In this document: in pieces, positions 18,505-28,059 of the stretch
How the letters are laid out: each line of letters starts with the position of its first letter
How positions within the stretch are numbered: the stretch's first letter is position 1
Assembly (NCBI RefSeq): GCF_018257575.1
Contig: NZ_JAERJP010000007.1
Coordinates: 62,001-126,000 of the forward strand
Source: Tatumella sp. JGM91
GTDB lineage: Bacteria > Pseudomonadota > Gammaproteobacteria > Enterobacterales > Enterobacteriaceae
Reading direction: 5' to 3'
DNA length: 64,000 nucleotides
Notes under the pieces: generated by a model
Database searches by the model: none
What the model was told of the DNA's origin: nothing
What the model saw: the letters and a program-made list of their open reading frames with translations, nothing else
Program-made: the position numbers and the translations under genes

Positions 18505-19500
18505 ATGAAGAAAAAAAGACCCGTGCTTCAGGATGTTGCCGACCAGCTGGGTGTCACAAAAATGACAGTCAGCCGCTATTTACGTAACCCCGGCCAGGTC
18601 TCTGCCGCATTGGGGGAGAAAATAGGGAGAGTACTGGATGAGCTCGGGTATATCCCTAACCGTGTACCGGATATGCTGTCCAGCGCGACCAGCCGCGCCA
18701 TCGGTGTTTTGTTACCCTCACTGACCAACCATGTGTTTGCCGATGTGCTGCAGGGCATTGAAGCCGTGACGGATAATGCGGGGTACCAGACGCTGGTGGC
18801 TCACTTTGGTTATCAGCCAGAAAAAGAGGAACGACAGCTGCGTTCATTACTGGGATGGAATGTCGACGGGGTGATCCTCACCGAGCGAACCCATACCCCG
18901 GCAACCTTACGGATGCTGGAAACAGCCGGTATCCCGGTGGTTGAAATTATGGACTCAGTCTCTCCCTGCCTCGATATGGCTGTCGGGTTTGATAATGTAG
19001 ACGCTGCCCGGCAAATGACCCGGATGCTGATCAGTCACGGTTACCGGTCAGTGGTTTATCTGGGGGCCCGCCTTGATGAACGTACCCTGCAAAAACAGCA
19101 GGGTTACGTGCTGGCGATGCGTGAAGCCGGCCTTGAACCACAGAGTGTGATGGACGAAATGCCCTCTTCATTTACCACGGGGGCAGTGTTGTTGCGCCAT
19201 GCCCTGCAGCGCTTTCCCCGTATGGACAGCCTGTGTTGTACGAACGATGACCTGGCCGTCGGGGCGATGTTTGAATGTCAGCGGCAGGGGATTGCCGTTC
19301 CGCAACAGATAGCCATTATGGGGTTCCATGGGCACGATATTACCCGGGTGGTCTCACCGGCACTGGCCACGGTGATGACTCCCCGTAAACAAATCGGAGA
19401 AACGGCGGCCGCCATGCTGTTGCAACGTCTGCGAGGTGAAACGGTGACAGACAAAGTCCGTAACCTGGGTTTCAGTCTGTATCGTGGCGGCAGTGTTTAG
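18505..19500 (+). CDS. gntR: Gluconate utilisation repressor GntR (LacI family)
   Basis: Represses gluconate uptake and phosphorylation genes; gluconate releases it. The 331 residues begin with a LacI-type helix-turn-helix (LQDVADQLGVTKMTVSRYLR), the hinge helix region, and a periplasmic-binding-protein-like ligand core (IGVLLPSLTNHVFADVLQGI, CCTNDDLAVGAMFE). It precedes gntK and gntU on the same strand; a palindrome typical of a GntR operator lies before gntK. Confidence 0.95.
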   Translation: MKKKRPVLQDVADQLGVTKMTVSRYLRNPGQVSAALGEKIGRVLDELGYIPNRVPDMLSSATSRAIGVLLPSLTNHVFADVLQGIEAVTDNAGYQTLVAHFGYQPEKEERQLRSLLGWNVDGVILTERTHTPATLRMLETAGIPVVEIMDSVSPCLDMAVGFDNVDAARQMTRMLISHGYRSVVYLGARLDERTLQKQQGYVLAMREAGLEPQSVMDEMPSSFTTGAVLLRHALQRFPRMDSLCCTNDDLAVGAMFECQRQGIAVPQQIAIMGFHGHDITRVVSPALATVMTPRKQIGETAAAMLLQRLRGETVTDKVRNLGFSLYRGGSV

Positions 19501-19590
19501 CTGATTTTATGATTCAGTTCACAGTTTGATGTTTTATTTGCCAAAGCTGTTGCCAGTAATTGTCCGGGTCATGACAATGTTTTAATCAAT

Positions 19591-19604
19591 TGTTATCGGT
19601 AACA
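19591..19604. promoter_or_regulatory. GntR operator upstream of gntKU
   Basis: TGTTA-TCGG-TAACA is an inverted repeat matching the known GntR operator form (ATGTTA-N4-TAACAT in consensus). It lies 28 bp before the gntK start, so GntR is expected to control gntKU. Confidence 0.7.
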
Positions 19605-19631
19605 TTACTGTATCTACAGTCGGAGCAAAAA

Positions 19632-20162
19632 ATGACTACACCCTCTTCAAATCATTATGTGTTTATTCTGATGGGCGTTTCCGGCAGTGGGAAATCGGTG
19701 GTTGCAAGCCGTGTCGCCCACCAGCTGCAAACCGCATTTCTCGATGGTGATTTTCTGCATCCGAGAGCCAATATCTTAAAAATGGCCGACGGGTACCCCC
19801 TGAATGACCAGGATCGTCAGCCCTGGCTACAGGCAATTAATGATGCGGCTTTTGCGATGCAGCGTACTCAGGCTGTATCGTTAATTGTGTGCTCGTCCCT
19901 GAAGAAAAGTTACCGTGATATCCTGCGGCAAGGGAATCACAATCTTAACTTTATCTATCTGAAAGGTGATTTTGACACCATAGAATCACGCCTTAAAGCA
20001 CGGAAAGGGCATTTCTTTAAACCGGCAATGCTGGTGACTCAGTTCGCCACCCTGCAGGAACCTGCTGAGAATGAACACGATGTGATTACGGTAGATATCC
20101 GTCAGTCTGTTGATCAGGTTGTTGCGGATACCGTTGCAGCGATAAAACACGCGATTCAGTAA
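19632..20162 (+). CDS. gntK: Thermoresistant gluconokinase GntK
   Basis: Phosphorylates gluconate to 6-phosphogluconate, feeding the Entner-Doudoroff and pentose phosphate routes. The 176-residue protein has the P-loop GVSGSGKSVVA, FLDGDFLHPRANI, the basic helix CSSLKKSYRDILR and the lid sequence SRLKARKGHFFK. ATG 19632 follows GGAG and matches the family N-terminus; a longer in-frame reading from 19590 would cover the operator. It lies 9 bp before gntU. Confidence 0.96.
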   Translation: MTTPSSNHYVFILMGVSGSGKSVVASRVAHQLQTAFLDGDFLHPRANILKMADGYPLNDQDRQPWLQAINDAAFAMQRTQAVSLIVCSSLKKSYRDILRQGNHNLNFIYLKGDFDTIESRLKARKGHFFKPAMLVTQFATLQEPAENEHDVITVDIRQSVDQVVADTVAAIKHAIQ

Positions 20163-20171
20163 GGGCAGATA

Positions 20172-21515
20172 ATGATGAGTACCGCTACACTGGTATTAAC
20201 GGCAGCGGGATCTGTGCTGCTGTTACTATTGTTAGTAATGAAAGCACGGATGCATGCTTTTGTGGCCCTGATGTTAGTGTCGGTCGGTGCTGGGATTATG
20301 TCCGGAATGCCGCTGGAAAAAATTACCGAAGCAATGCAGGCAGGCATGGGCGGAACCCTGGGTTTTCTGGCGATTGTCGTCGGACTGGGGGCCATGTTCG
20401 GGAAAATTTTACATGAAACAGGGGCGGTGGATCAGATAGCGATCCGTATGCTGAAAACTTTTGGTGAAAAGCGTGCCCATTATGCGATGGGGATCGCCGG
20501 ATTTATCTGTGCGCTGCCACTGTTTTTCGAAGTGGCGATTGTATTACTGATCAGTATTGCCTTCGCCGTTGCCAGACGTACCGGCGGTAACCTGGTACGG
20601 CTGGTTATCCCGTTATTCGCCGGGGTAGCCGCTGCAGCGGCTTTCGTACTGCCGGGGCCTGCGCCGATGCTGGTGGCTGCCCAGATGCATGCTGATTTTG
20701 GCTGGATGATCCTGTTAGGACTGTGCGCCGCCATTCCCGGTATGCTGATTGCCGGGCCATTATTTGGCAGTTTTATTTCCCGGCATGTGCATTTTTCATT
20801 GCCGGAAGATGATGTGCCGCCGCCAGCCGGAACCCATCAGTTACCTTCCTTTGGTTTCAGTATCTCACTGATATTATTTCCGTTAGTGCTGGTCGGGTTA
20901 AAAACCATCGGGGCACATTTTGTAACTCAGGGCTCGTCGCTGGATCACCTGCTGGAGTTTATCGGCCATCCGTTTATTGCTATTTTACTGGCCTGCCTTA
21001 TTACCATCTATGGCCTGGCTTACCGTCAGGGGATGGACAAAACCCGTATCATGCAGATCTGTGGTGAAGCATTACAGCCTGCGGGGATTATTCTGCTGGT
21101 GATAGGTGCCGGCGGGGTATTCAAACAGGTACTGGTGGACTCCGGTGTGGGGCCGGCACTGGGTGATGCTGTTGCCGGTGCCGGTATGCCGGTTGCGGTG
21201 GCGTGTTTTATTCTGGCCGGTGTTGTCAGGATTATCCAGGGCTCTGCGACTGTTGCCTGTCTGACGGCAGTCGGACTGATTATGCCGGTGATCACCCCGC
21301 TTCATTACAGTGGTGCTCAGCTGGCAGCCCTCTCTGTCTGTATCGGCGGCGGATCTATTATCTGTAGTCACGTGAATGATGCGGGGTTCTGGTTATTTGG
21401 CCGTTTTACCGGAGCATCTGAAGCGCAGACTTTGAAGACCTGGACTCTGATGGAAACTATTCTGGGGACGACCGGCGGGGTTATCGGCATGATCGCTTTC
21501 TGGTTACTTAGTTAA
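20172..21515 (+). CDS. gntU: Low-affinity gluconate transporter GntU
   Basis: Inner-membrane gluconate:H+ symporter of the GntP family. The 447 residues hold about twelve to fourteen membrane segments and family motifs GLGAMFGKILHETGAVDQIA, CALPLFFEVAIVLL and SHVNDAGFWLFGRF. Two adjacent ATG codons (20172, 20175) are possible; the second gives the E. coli-like start. It forms an operon with gntK and ends at a strong bidirectional terminator. Confidence 0.95.
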   Translation: MMSTATLVLTAAGSVLLLLLLVMKARMHAFVALMLVSVGAGIMSGMPLEKITEAMQAGMGGTLGFLAIVVGLGAMFGKILHETGAVDQIAIRMLKTFGEKRAHYAMGIAGFICALPLFFEVAIVLLISIAFAVARRTGGNLVRLVIPLFAGVAAAAAFVLPGPAPMLVAAQMHADFGWMILLGLCAAIPGMLIAGPLFGSFISRHVHFSLPEDDVPPPAGTHQLPSFGFSISLILFPLVLVGLKTIGAHFVTQGSSLDHLLEFIGHPFIAILLACLITIYGLAYRQGMDKTRIMQICGEALQPAGIILLVIGAGGVFKQVLVDSGVGPALGDAVAGAGMPVAVACFILAGVVRIIQGSATVACLTAVGLIMPVITPLHYSGAQLAALSVCIGGGSIICSHVNDAGFWLFGRFTGASEAQTLKTWTLMETILGTTGGVIGMIAFWLLS

Positions 21516-21530
21516 GGAGTTGTCCCGTGT

Positions 21531-21567
21531 AAAATGCCGCAGCAGGTCACCTGCTGCGGCATTTTTT
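21531..21567. terminator. Bidirectional terminator between gntU and yhgN
   Basis: A perfect 16-bp stem (AAAATGCCGCAGCAGG 21531-21546 / 21550-21565) with loop TCA, flanked by A-rich and T-rich ends, terminates both convergent genes. Confidence 0.88.
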
Positions 21568-22160
21568 TATAATTTCATATAGGCGCGGATACCGTCGAGA
21601 AACATTTGTGTTGCCAGCATAATCAAAATCAGCCCCATCAGCCGTTCCAGCGCATTGACCCCTTTATTCCCCAGCAACCGTAAAAAGACACCGGACAGTA
21701 ACAGAATGGTCGAGGTAATCGCCCAGGCGAGCAGCAGTGCCACGACCAGCGTCCCCGGCTGACCAGGATACTGGTGAGACATCAGCATCAGGGTTGCCAG
21801 CAGTGATGGCCCTGCCACCAGCGGAATGGCGAGGGGAACCAGGAAAGGTTCTTCGCCTGCCGGCAGCCCGGAACTTTCATTGTCAGGTCCGGGGAAAATC
21901 ATTTTTATCGCGATCAGAAATAAAATAATTCCGCCGGAAATAGACACGGTTTCTGCCCGCAAATTAAGGAACGACAGTATTTTTTCGCCGGTAAACAGAA
22001 ACAGCAGCATAATAGCTAACGCAATTAACAGTTCACGAATAATGACGATACGCCGCCGCCGGGGTTCCAGATGTTTAAGCACTGACATAAAGATCGGCAG
22101 GTTACCCAGCGGATCCATGATCAGCAGAAGCAGTACAGTGGCAGAAATCATTTCGGTCAT
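21567..22160 (-). CDS. yhgN: MarC family inner-membrane protein YhgN
   Basis: MarC/UPF0056 family; function not established (an antibiotic-resistance role once proposed for MarC was not supported). The 197 residues form six membrane segments with the family pattern LLLIMDPLGNLPIFMSVLKH and FLIAIKMIFPGP. It has the same length as the E. coli protein and the same position, next to asd, from which it diverges. Confidence 0.92.
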   Translation of the reverse strand: MTEMISATVLLLLIMDPLGNLPIFMSVLKHLEPRRRRIVIIRELLIALAIMLLFLFTGEKILSFLNLRAETVSISGGIILFLIAIKMIFPGPDNESSGLPAGEEPFLVPLAIPLVAGPSLLATLMLMSHQYPGQPGTLVVALLLAWAITSTILLLSGVFLRLLGNKGVNALERLMGLILIMLATQMFLDGIRAYMKL

Positions 22161-22461
22161 AAGAGCGTTAGTATCCTTTAGCTAAACGACAACTATTAGT
22201 GCAATTGTTGAAAATGCCCGGCGTATCGAATTAATTCACTTGCCAGACAGTGTGCATTTTGTAGAGTTGGGGGTTACAGGTAAATATGATTATGACACTG
22301 AGTACCCTGCAGGGGTATTTTAGTGAATTTTTTTTCATTAATAAGCACCGGACCGGAATCTGGTGACTCAGGGATCGTATAATCCTCTGGTCCGTTGTCA
22401 ATGTTCCTGACGGTATGGCGTGGAAAAATCTGGCTCAGAATACAGGATAAGCAGGCATAAC
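22161..22461. promoter_or_regulatory. yhgN-asd divergent intergenic region
   Basis: Three hundred bases with no gene. A good -10 (TATAAT, 22378-22383) stands 79 bp before the asd start, though no convincing -35 lies 16-18 bp ahead of it. A weak upstream promoter (TTGTAG 22259, TAAATA 22281) precedes a short hairpin TACCC-TGCAG-GGGTA (22303-22317) with a TTTT end and an eight-T run at 22328. I see no lysine riboswitch. Confidence 0.4.
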
Positions 22462-23571
22462 ATGAAAAATGTAGGTTTTATTGGCTGGCGCGGTATGGTG
22501 GGTTCCGTACTGATGTCGAGAATGACAGAAGAACGTGATTTTGACAGTATCAATCCGATCTTTTTCTCCACTTCACAGCACGGACAACCGGCGCCTGCGT
22601 TTGGCGGCGGTCAGAATGGTGTGTTACAGGATGCGGGAGATATTGACGCATTACGGGCGCTGGATATTATCGTGACCTGCCAGGGGGGCGATTATACCAG
22701 CGAGATCTATCCCAGACTGCGGGCATCTGGCTGGCAGGGATACTGGATTGATGCAGCGTCAACCCTGCGGATGAACGATGATGCCATTATTATTCTTGAT
22801 CCGGTAAACCAGCAGGTTATTCATCAGGGACTGGATAAAGGCATCAAAACCTTTGTCGGCGGTAACTGTACCGTCAGTCTGATGCTGATGTCACTCGGTG
22901 CCCTGTTTACACAGGATTTAGTGGAATGGGCCTCAGTCGCGACTTACCAGGCGGCCTCCGGGGGCGGTGCCCGGCATATGCGTGAATTATTAAGCCAGAT
23001 GGGCATGCTGCATAATCATGTCGCGAAAGAGTTGCAGGATCCTGCGTCAGCGATTCTGGATATTGAGCGTAAGGTAACAGAGTTAACCCGTTCCGGTACC
23101 TTACCTGCGGATAACTTCGGTGTGCCGCTGGCAGGCAGTCTTATCCCGTGGATTGATAAACAGCTGGATAACGGGCAGAGCCGCGAAGAGTGGAAAGGCC
23201 AGGCGGAGACTAATAAGATCCTTGCGACCCGCCAGCCAGTACCGGTAGACGGCTTATGTGTGCGGGTTGGTGCTCTGCGTTGCCATAGTCAGGCGTTTAC
23301 CCTGAAACTGAAAAAAGATATTCCGCTGGCTGAAATTGAACAGCTGCTGGCGGGACATAATGAATGGGCCAGAGTAATCCCTAATGATCGTGAACTGACT
23401 ATGCGTGAACTGACACCTGCGGCGGTGACAGGTACGCTGAATACCCCGGTAGGCCGGTTGCGTAAACTGAATATGGGTCCTGAATACCTGTCGGCCTTTA
23501 CGGTGGGTGATCAGCTGCTATGGGGGGCTGCTGAGCCTCTGAGAAGAATGCTGCGTCAGCTGGCAGGTTAA
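22462..23571 (+). CDS. asd: Aspartate-semialdehyde dehydrogenase
   Basis: Reduces aspartyl phosphate to aspartate semialdehyde with NADPH, the branch point to lysine/diaminopimelate, threonine and methionine. The 369-residue product has the NADP loop [15 protein letters not shown], the active-site cysteine in [14 protein letters not shown] and the catalytic histidine in [14 protein letters not shown] use ATG 22462, which gives the family N-terminus MKNVGFIGW; a GTG at 22420 would add 14 residues. Monocistronic, ending at a terminator shared with glpD. Confidence 0.96.
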   Translation: MKNVGFIGWRGMVGSVLMSRMTEERDFDSINPIFFSTSQHGQPAPAFGGGQNGVLQDAGDIDALRALDIIVTCQGGDYTSEIYPRLRASGWQGYWIDAASTLRMNDDAIIILDPVNQQVIHQGLDKGIKTFVGGNCTVSLMLMSLGALFTQDLVEWASVATYQAASGGGARHMRELLSQMGMLHNHVAKELQDPASAILDIERKVTELTRSGTLPADNFGVPLAGSLIPWIDKQLDNGQSREEWKGQAETNKILATRQPVPVDGLCVRVGALRCHSQAFTLKLKKDIPLAEIEQLLAGHNEWARVIPNDRELTMRELTPAAVTGTLNTPVGRLRKLNMGPEYLSAFTVGDQLLWGAAEPLRRMLRQLAG

Positions 23572-23586
23572 GCGGTCAGAAAGGTG

Positions 23587-23614
23587 AAAAAGGCGACGGT
23601 TATGTCGCCTTTTT
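23587..23614. terminator. Bidirectional terminator between asd and glpD
   Basis: AAAAAGGCGAC (23587-23597) pairs with GTCGCCTTTTT (23604-23614) around a 6-base loop; A and T runs on the two sides let it work in both directions. Confidence 0.88.
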
Positions 23615-23629
23615 AGATTACGCAGCGAG

Positions 23630-25156
23630 TCAGAGGGTACGGGTTTCTGCGGCGGCCGGGCGGGGGATCGTCTGTGGATAACGGACCTGCAGCCATTCAG
23701 TAATACGGGCCTGCTGTGCTGGCGTCAGCCACATACCTTGTTTGGTTCTGCGCCAGATGGCATCATCAAGTTCGCGTACCCATTCGTTATCTGCCAGATA
23801 GCGCAGTTCGGCCTCATAAAATTCATGACCAAAATTTTCACCCAGCTCTGCCAGTTGCTGCGCATCTCCCAGTAATTTCTCCGTATTACTGCCGTAGGTC
23901 CGTGCGTAATGAGTCGCCATACTGGTCGTGATAAACGGATAACGTCTGCGCAGTCCGGCAGCCAGATCCTCTCTGCTGCCGGAGAAGTGACCGCCGGGCA
24001 GTACCGCATTTTTCGTCCAGGCCGGGCCGGCTTGCGGGTAGTATTTCGCCAGTTTTTCCAGCGCATGTTCTGCCAGTTTGCGGTAGGTGGTCAGCTTACC
24101 GCCAAAAACGGATAATAGCGGGGCTTTACCCTGCTCATCATGCACATCAAGGGTGTAGTCACGGGTCACGGCCTGGGGTGAATCAGACTCATCATCACAT
24201 AATGGCCGGACGCCGGAGTATGTCCAGACAATGTCCTGACGTGACAGGTTGTGACGGAAATGCTGGTTAAATACTGTTAGCAGGTAGTCAATTTCGTTGT
24301 CGTCAATAGCAACCTGCGCCGGATCACCATGGTATTCAACATCGGTGGTGCCAATGATAGAAAATTCGTCCATCCACGGGATGACAAAAACTATCCGGTG
24401 ATCTTCATTTTGCAGGATATAGGCTTGTTTATCGTTATGTACCCGCGGGACGACAATATGGCTGCCTTTGATTAAACGGATACCGTACGGCGATTTAAGC
24501 TGCAGGCCGTGATCAAAAAATTCTTTAACCCAGGGGCCGGCAGCATTTACCAGCCCTCTCGCCTGCCAGCGAAATATTTCTCCCTTGTCCGTATCTTCGG
24601 CTTCGACCATCCACAGACCGTTTTCGCGCCAGGCGCGGGTGACCCGGGTACGGGTTCTGACTTCCCCGCCACGTTCCGTGACTGCCTGAGCATTGAGCAC
24701 AACCATCCGCGCATCATCGACCCAGCAGTCCGAATACTCAAAGCCACGGGTGATTTCGGGTTTCAGTACCGAGTCCTGACCAAAGCTGATCCCCCGGCTG
24801 GCGGGCAGACTGGTACGTTTGCCTAAATGATCATACAGGAACAATCCGGCGCGGATCATCCACGCGGGGCGCAGATGCGGGCGATGCGGCAGACGAAATC
24901 GCATCGGAAACGCCAGATGCGGTGCCATTCTGAGCAGAACTTCACGTTCGGCAAGGGCTTCACTGACCAGACGGAATTCATAATGTTCCAGATAGCGTAA
25001 GCCACCGTGGATCAGTTTCGAACTGGCAGAAGAAGTCGCAGAGGCAAAATCCCTGGCTTCCAGCATCAATACGGACAAGCCGCGTCCGGCGGCATCTGCC
25101 GCAATACCGGCACCGTTGATACCGCCACCGATGACGATCAGATCTTTGGTTTCCAC
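23630..25156 (-). CDS. glpD: Aerobic glycerol-3-phosphate dehydrogenase
   Basis: Membrane-associated flavoenzyme oxidising glycerol-3-phosphate to dihydroxyacetone phosphate and reducing ubiquinone. The 508 residues begin with the FAD dinucleotide fold LIVIGGGINGAGIAADAAGRG (in part) and contain SSASSKLIHGGLRYLEHYEF (in part), and VFGGKLTTYRKLAEHAL. It diverges from glpE-glpG-glpR across 229 bp that hold GlpR operator-like sites and a CRP site. Together with Ugp, which brings in the same substrate, this gives the cell a full route for glycerol phosphate. Confidence 0.96.
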   Translation of the reverse strand: METKDLIVIGGGINGAGIAADAAGRGLSVLMLEARDFASATSSASSKLIHGGLRYLEHYEFRLVSEALAEREVLLRMAPHLAFPMRFRLPHRPHLRPAWMIRAGLFLYDHLGKRTSLPASRGISFGQDSVLKPEITRGFEYSDCWVDDARMVVLNAQAVTERGGEVRTRTRVTRAWRENGLWMVEAEDTDKGEIFRWQARGLVNAAGPWVKEFFDHGLQLKSPYGIRLIKGSHIVVPRVHNDKQAYILQNEDHRIVFVIPWMDEFSIIGTTDVEYHGDPAQVAIDDNEIDYLLTVFNQHFRHNLSRQDIVWTYSGVRPLCDDESDSPQAVTRDYTLDVHDEQGKAPLLSVFGGKLTTYRKLAEHALEKLAKYYPQAGPAWTKNAVLPGGHFSGSREDLAAGLRRRYPFITTSMATHYARTYGSNTEKLLGDAQQLAELGENFGHEFYEAELRYLADNEWVRELDDAIWRRTKQGMWLTPAQQARITEWLQVRYPQTIPRPAAAETRTL

Positions 25157-25187
25157 GTAGTATCCCCCGGGGTTCGGAAAATCATGT

Positions 25188-25229
25188 TATGTTCGTTTTC
25201 GAGCTTTATGGTAGTCGAAAACAAACATT
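25188..25229. promoter_or_regulatory. GlpR operator-like repeats between glpD and glpE
   Basis: TATGTTCGTTTTCGAGC (from 25188) and, in opposite orientation, GTCGAAAACAAACATT (25214-25229) resemble the GlpR half-site ATGTTCG with its TTTTCGA core. They lie 32-73 bp upstream of the glpD ATG, where GlpR would block transcription. Confidence 0.6.
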
Positions 25230-25263
25230 GACGCCAATAGTTAACCAGAAGAAAACAATTTTG

Positions 25264-25279
25264 CGTGATACAGGTAACA
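25264..25279. promoter_or_regulatory. Candidate CRP site upstream of glpD
   Basis: CGTGA-N6-TAACA (25264-25279) matches eight of ten positions of the CRP core TGTGA-N6-TCACA. Its place behind the operators fits cAMP-CRP activation of glpD. Confidence 0.5.
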
Positions 25280-25385
25280 TAAACACACAACAAAAAAACT
25301 GACGATTATTTTTTAACGGATTATTGAGCGCCGGGATCAGGTTACAATGTGCGGCAGTGAACTGATGAGATGAATGAGAGAGATT

Positions 25386-25718
25386 ATGGAAACCTATGAG
25401 TGTATCAGTGTGCAGCAGGCCGATGAAAAGTTACAGCAGGGGGCATTGCTGGTGGATATTCGTGACCCGCAAAGTTTTGACGCCGCCCATGTGGCAGAAG
25501 CTTTTCACCTTACCCAGGGCACTCTTAACACTTTTATGGAAAAAGCTGATCCGGATCAGCCGGTGATGGTGCTTTGTTATCACGGTAACAGCAGCAAAGG
25601 GGCTGCCCAGTACCTGATCAATCAGGGCTTTGACCAGGTCTACAGTGTGGATGGTGGTTTCGATGCCTGGCGGACAGCTTTTCCGGCTCAGATTTGTACT
25701 GATGCCCGTCAGAGCTGA
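25386..25718 (+). CDS. glpE: Thiosulfate sulfurtransferase GlpE (rhodanese)
   Basis: Single-domain rhodanese that moves sulfane sulfur from thiosulfate to cyanide or thioredoxin in vitro; its role in the cell is unclear. The 110 residues have VDIRDPQSF and the active-site loop [14 protein letters not shown] with the catalytic cysteine. Start ATG 25386 lies behind GAGAGA; an upstream ATG (25374) would add four residues. First gene of glpE-glpG-glpR. Confidence 0.94.
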   Translation: METYECISVQQADEKLQQGALLVDIRDPQSFDAAHVAEAFHLTQGTLNTFMEKADPDQPVMVLCYHGNSSKGAAQYLINQGFDQVYSVDGGFDAWRTAFPAQICTDARQS

Positions 25719-25742
25719 CAGACGATCACAGAGGGGAACCCC

Positions 25743-26582
25743 ATGAAACGTATCTCTCAGCTTGCGAATCCACGCATGGCTCAGGCGTTTATCGACTATA
25801 TGGCCACCCGCGGTATCAGGCTGCACCTTGAACAGCAGCAGCAATATTATCTGTTATGGCTGGACGATGATGAACAACTGGCACTGGTCGAAAGCGAATA
25901 CGCGCTCTTTATCCGGGATCCTGATCATCCGCGTTACCAGGATGCCAGCTGGAAAAGTGGCGATACCCGGTTTCAGATAAATTACCCGCGTGGGCATCTG
26001 TGGCGTACCGTTCGTGAGCGCGGTGGTCCGATAACGATGACGGTGTCAGCCCTCTGTATTCTGGTATTTATTCTGATGCAGTTGCTGGGGGAGGATAGGG
26101 TACTGAGCTGGCTGGCATGGCCGCAGGGGCCGGACCAGTATTTTCAGGTCTGGCGCTGGGTCAGCCCCGCATTTTTGCATTTTTCTTTTTTACATATCCT
26201 GTTCAACTTACTGTGGTGGTGGTATCTCGGCGGGGCGGTTGAAAAAAGACTGGGCAGCGGAAAACTGTTTGTGATTACACTGATTTCCGCCTTACTGAGT
26301 GGCTGGATGCAGGCTAAATTCAGCGGTGTCTGGTTTGGCGGCCTCTCCGGGGTAGTGTATGCCCTGATGGGATATTGCTGGCTACGCGGTGAACTGGATC
26401 CTGACAGCGGGGTGTATCTGGAGCGCGGCCTGATCGTGTTTTCCATTCTCTGGCTGGTGGTGGGATATTACGGTTTATTCGGGATGTCGATCGCCAATAT
26501 GGCGCATTTCACCGGGTTACTGACCGGCCTGGCAATGGCTTTTGTCGACAGCCGTGCTGCCGGTAAAGCAGGCAGAAAGTAA
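25743..26582 (+). CDS. glpG: Rhomboid intramembrane serine protease GlpG
   Basis: Cleaves membrane segments inside the inner membrane. The 279-residue protein has the cytoplasmic N-domain (about 1-90), then six membrane helices with the catalytic dyad Ser202 in [14 protein letters not shown] and His255 in [11 protein letters not shown], one residue shifted from E. coli numbering. The segment [20 protein letters not shown] is the family L1/TM2 pattern. It starts 24 bp after glpE with GAGG before the ATG and is followed by glpR. Confidence 0.96.
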   Translation: MKRISQLANPRMAQAFIDYMATRGIRLHLEQQQQYYLLWLDDDEQLALVESEYALFIRDPDHPRYQDASWKSGDTRFQINYPRGHLWRTVRERGGPITMTVSALCILVFILMQLLGEDRVLSWLAWPQGPDQYFQVWRWVSPAFLHFSFLHILFNLLWWWYLGGAVEKRLGSGKLFVITLISALLSGWMQAKFSGVWFGGLSGVVYALMGYCWLRGELDPDSGVYLERGLIVFSILWLVVGYYGLFGMSIANMAHFTGLLTGLAMAFVDSRAAGKAGRK

Positions 26583-26621
26583 TCTGAACAGCCCGGCAAT
26601 CTGCCGGCAAAGGAGAGTTAT

Positions 26622-27380
26622 GTGAAGCAGACCCAGCGGCATGACGTAATTATTGAGCTGGTCAAACGTCAGGGATATGTGAGTACCGAAGAACTGGTCG
26701 AATATTTCGCGGTAAGCCCGCAGACGATCCGTCGTGATTTAAATGAGCTTGCTGAACAAAACCGTATTCAACGGCATCATGGCGGTGCGGCATTACCTTC
26801 CAGTGCAGAAAATACCGCCTGGCATGACCGTAAAATGATGTATTCCGAAGAAAAAGCCCGGATTGCACAGAAGGTAGCAGCGCAAATCCCTGACGGGTCA
26901 ACCCTGTTTATTGATATCGGGACAACGCCTGAAGCGGTTGCCCATGCTCTGCTTAATCATAACCAATTACAGGTCGTGACCAATAATCTGAATGTGGCGA
27001 TATTACTGATGGCAAAGCCTGATTTCAGGGTGATTATTGCCGGAGGTGATGTCCGTTCAAGGGACGGCGGAATTATCGGTGAAGCCACCATGGACTTTAT
27101 CTCTCAGTTCCGTCTGGACTACGGAATACTCGGGATTAGCGGTATTGATATGGATGGTGCCTTGCTGGAGTTTGATTATCATGAAGTTCGCACCAAGCGG
27201 GCGATCATCGAAAGTTCACGTAACGTTATACTGGTCACTGATCATTCAAAATTTGGCCGCAGTGCGATGGTGAATCTTGGCAGTATCGATATGCTCGACA
27301 GCTTATATACAGATAAGAAACCGCCGGAAGCGGTGCTGAAAGCGATTACACAGGGGGATGTGCAGCTGGTGCTGTGCTGA
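26622..27380 (+). CDS. glpR: Glycerol-3-phosphate regulon repressor GlpR (DeoR family)
   Basis: Represses glp genes unless glycerol-3-phosphate is bound. The 252 residues start with a DeoR winged helix (YVSTEELVEYFAVSPQTIRRDLNELAE, quoted in part as AVSPQTIRRDLNEL), then the sugar-phosphate-isomerase-like core with DIGTTPEAVAHALL and IAGGDVRSRDGGIIG. The start is GTG at 26622 behind AGGAG. Its operators are found between glpD and glpE. Ends at a hairpin shared with nfuA. Confidence 0.95.
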   Translation: MKQTQRHDVIIELVKRQGYVSTEELVEYFAVSPQTIRRDLNELAEQNRIQRHHGGAALPSSAENTAWHDRKMMYSEEKARIAQKVAAQIPDGSTLFIDIGTTPEAVAHALLNHNQLQVVTNNLNVAILLMAKPDFRVIIAGGDVRSRDGGIIGEATMDFISQFRLDYGILGISGIDMDGALLEFDYHEVRTKRAIIESSRNVILVTDHSKFGRSAMVNLGSIDMLDSLYTDKKPPEAVLKAITQGDVQLVLC

Positions 27381-27392
27381 AACCCGTAAACA

Positions 27393-27418
27393 CCACAGGT
27401 CCGTAGCGGGACCTGTGG
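27393..27418. terminator. Hairpin between convergent glpR and nfuA
   Basis: CCACAGGTCC (27393-27402) pairs perfectly with GGACCTGTGG (27409-27418) around a 6-base loop. No strong T-run follows. Confidence 0.65.
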
Positions 27419-27426
27419 CATCACTC

Positions 27427-28002
27427 TTAATAGTAAGAGTGTTCACCTGGCTGATGTTCTGTTAAATCACGTACACCCTTCAGTTCAGGGAATGCGGCCA
27501 GCAGCTCTTTTTCGATGCCTTCTTTTAATGTTACATCGACCATAGAACAGCCATTACAACCGCCGCCAAATTGCAAAATGGCGTAACCATCCTCAGTAAT
27601 TTCCATCAGGGATACTTTTCCGCCATGGCTGGCAAGCTGCGGGTTAATCTGTGCCTGTAACTGATATTCGACCCGCTCAAGTAATGGCGCATCGTCAGCC
27701 ACCTTACGCATTTTTGCGTTAGGTGCCTTAAGGGTTAGTTGTGAGCCCAGATTGTCGGTCACAAAATCAATTTCTGCCTCTTCAAGGTAAGGGGCACTCA
27801 GCTCATCAACATAAGCGATCAGATTATCGAACCTGAGTTCGGTATCTGTACTTTCTACCGCATCAGGCGGGCAATAGGACACACCACATTCTGCACCTGG
27901 CGTCCCCGGATTGATCACAAAGACACGGATTTGTGTGCCTTCTTCTTGTTTAGCGAGAAGCTTAGCGAAATGCTCCTGGGCAGTGTCAGTAATACGGATC
28001 AT
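27427..28002 (-). CDS. nfuA: Fe-S biogenesis protein NfuA
   Basis: Carries [4Fe-4S] clusters to apo-proteins (including lipoyl synthase) and protects them in oxidative or iron stress. The 191 residues combine an A-type-like N-terminal domain that lacks the cluster cysteines of true A-type proteins and a Nfu domain whose CxxC motif in [17 protein letters not shown] binds the cluster between two subunits. ATG 28002 gives the E. coli length; a TTG four codons upstream is unlikely. It lies after gntX. Confidence 0.97.
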   Translation of the reverse strand: MIRITDTAQEHFAKLLAKQEEGTQIRVFVINPGTPGAECGVSYCPPDAVESTDTELRFDNLIAYVDELSAPYLEEAEIDFVTDNLGSQLTLKAPNAKMRKVADDAPLLERVEYQLQAQINPQLASHGGKVSLMEITEDGYAILQFGGGCNGCSMVDVTLKEGIEKELLAAFPELKGVRDLTEHQPGEHSYY

Positions 28003-28059
28003 AGCATTGCTCAATAGTTGACTGAAACAGTGGGTTATAATACGCCCATCACTGTGACT

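Noticed and set aside
22259..22340. Possible small RNA in the yhgN-asd spacer
   Set aside because: The promoter is weak, the hairpin stem is only 5 bp, and the predicted RNA would be about 30 nt; chance is more likely.
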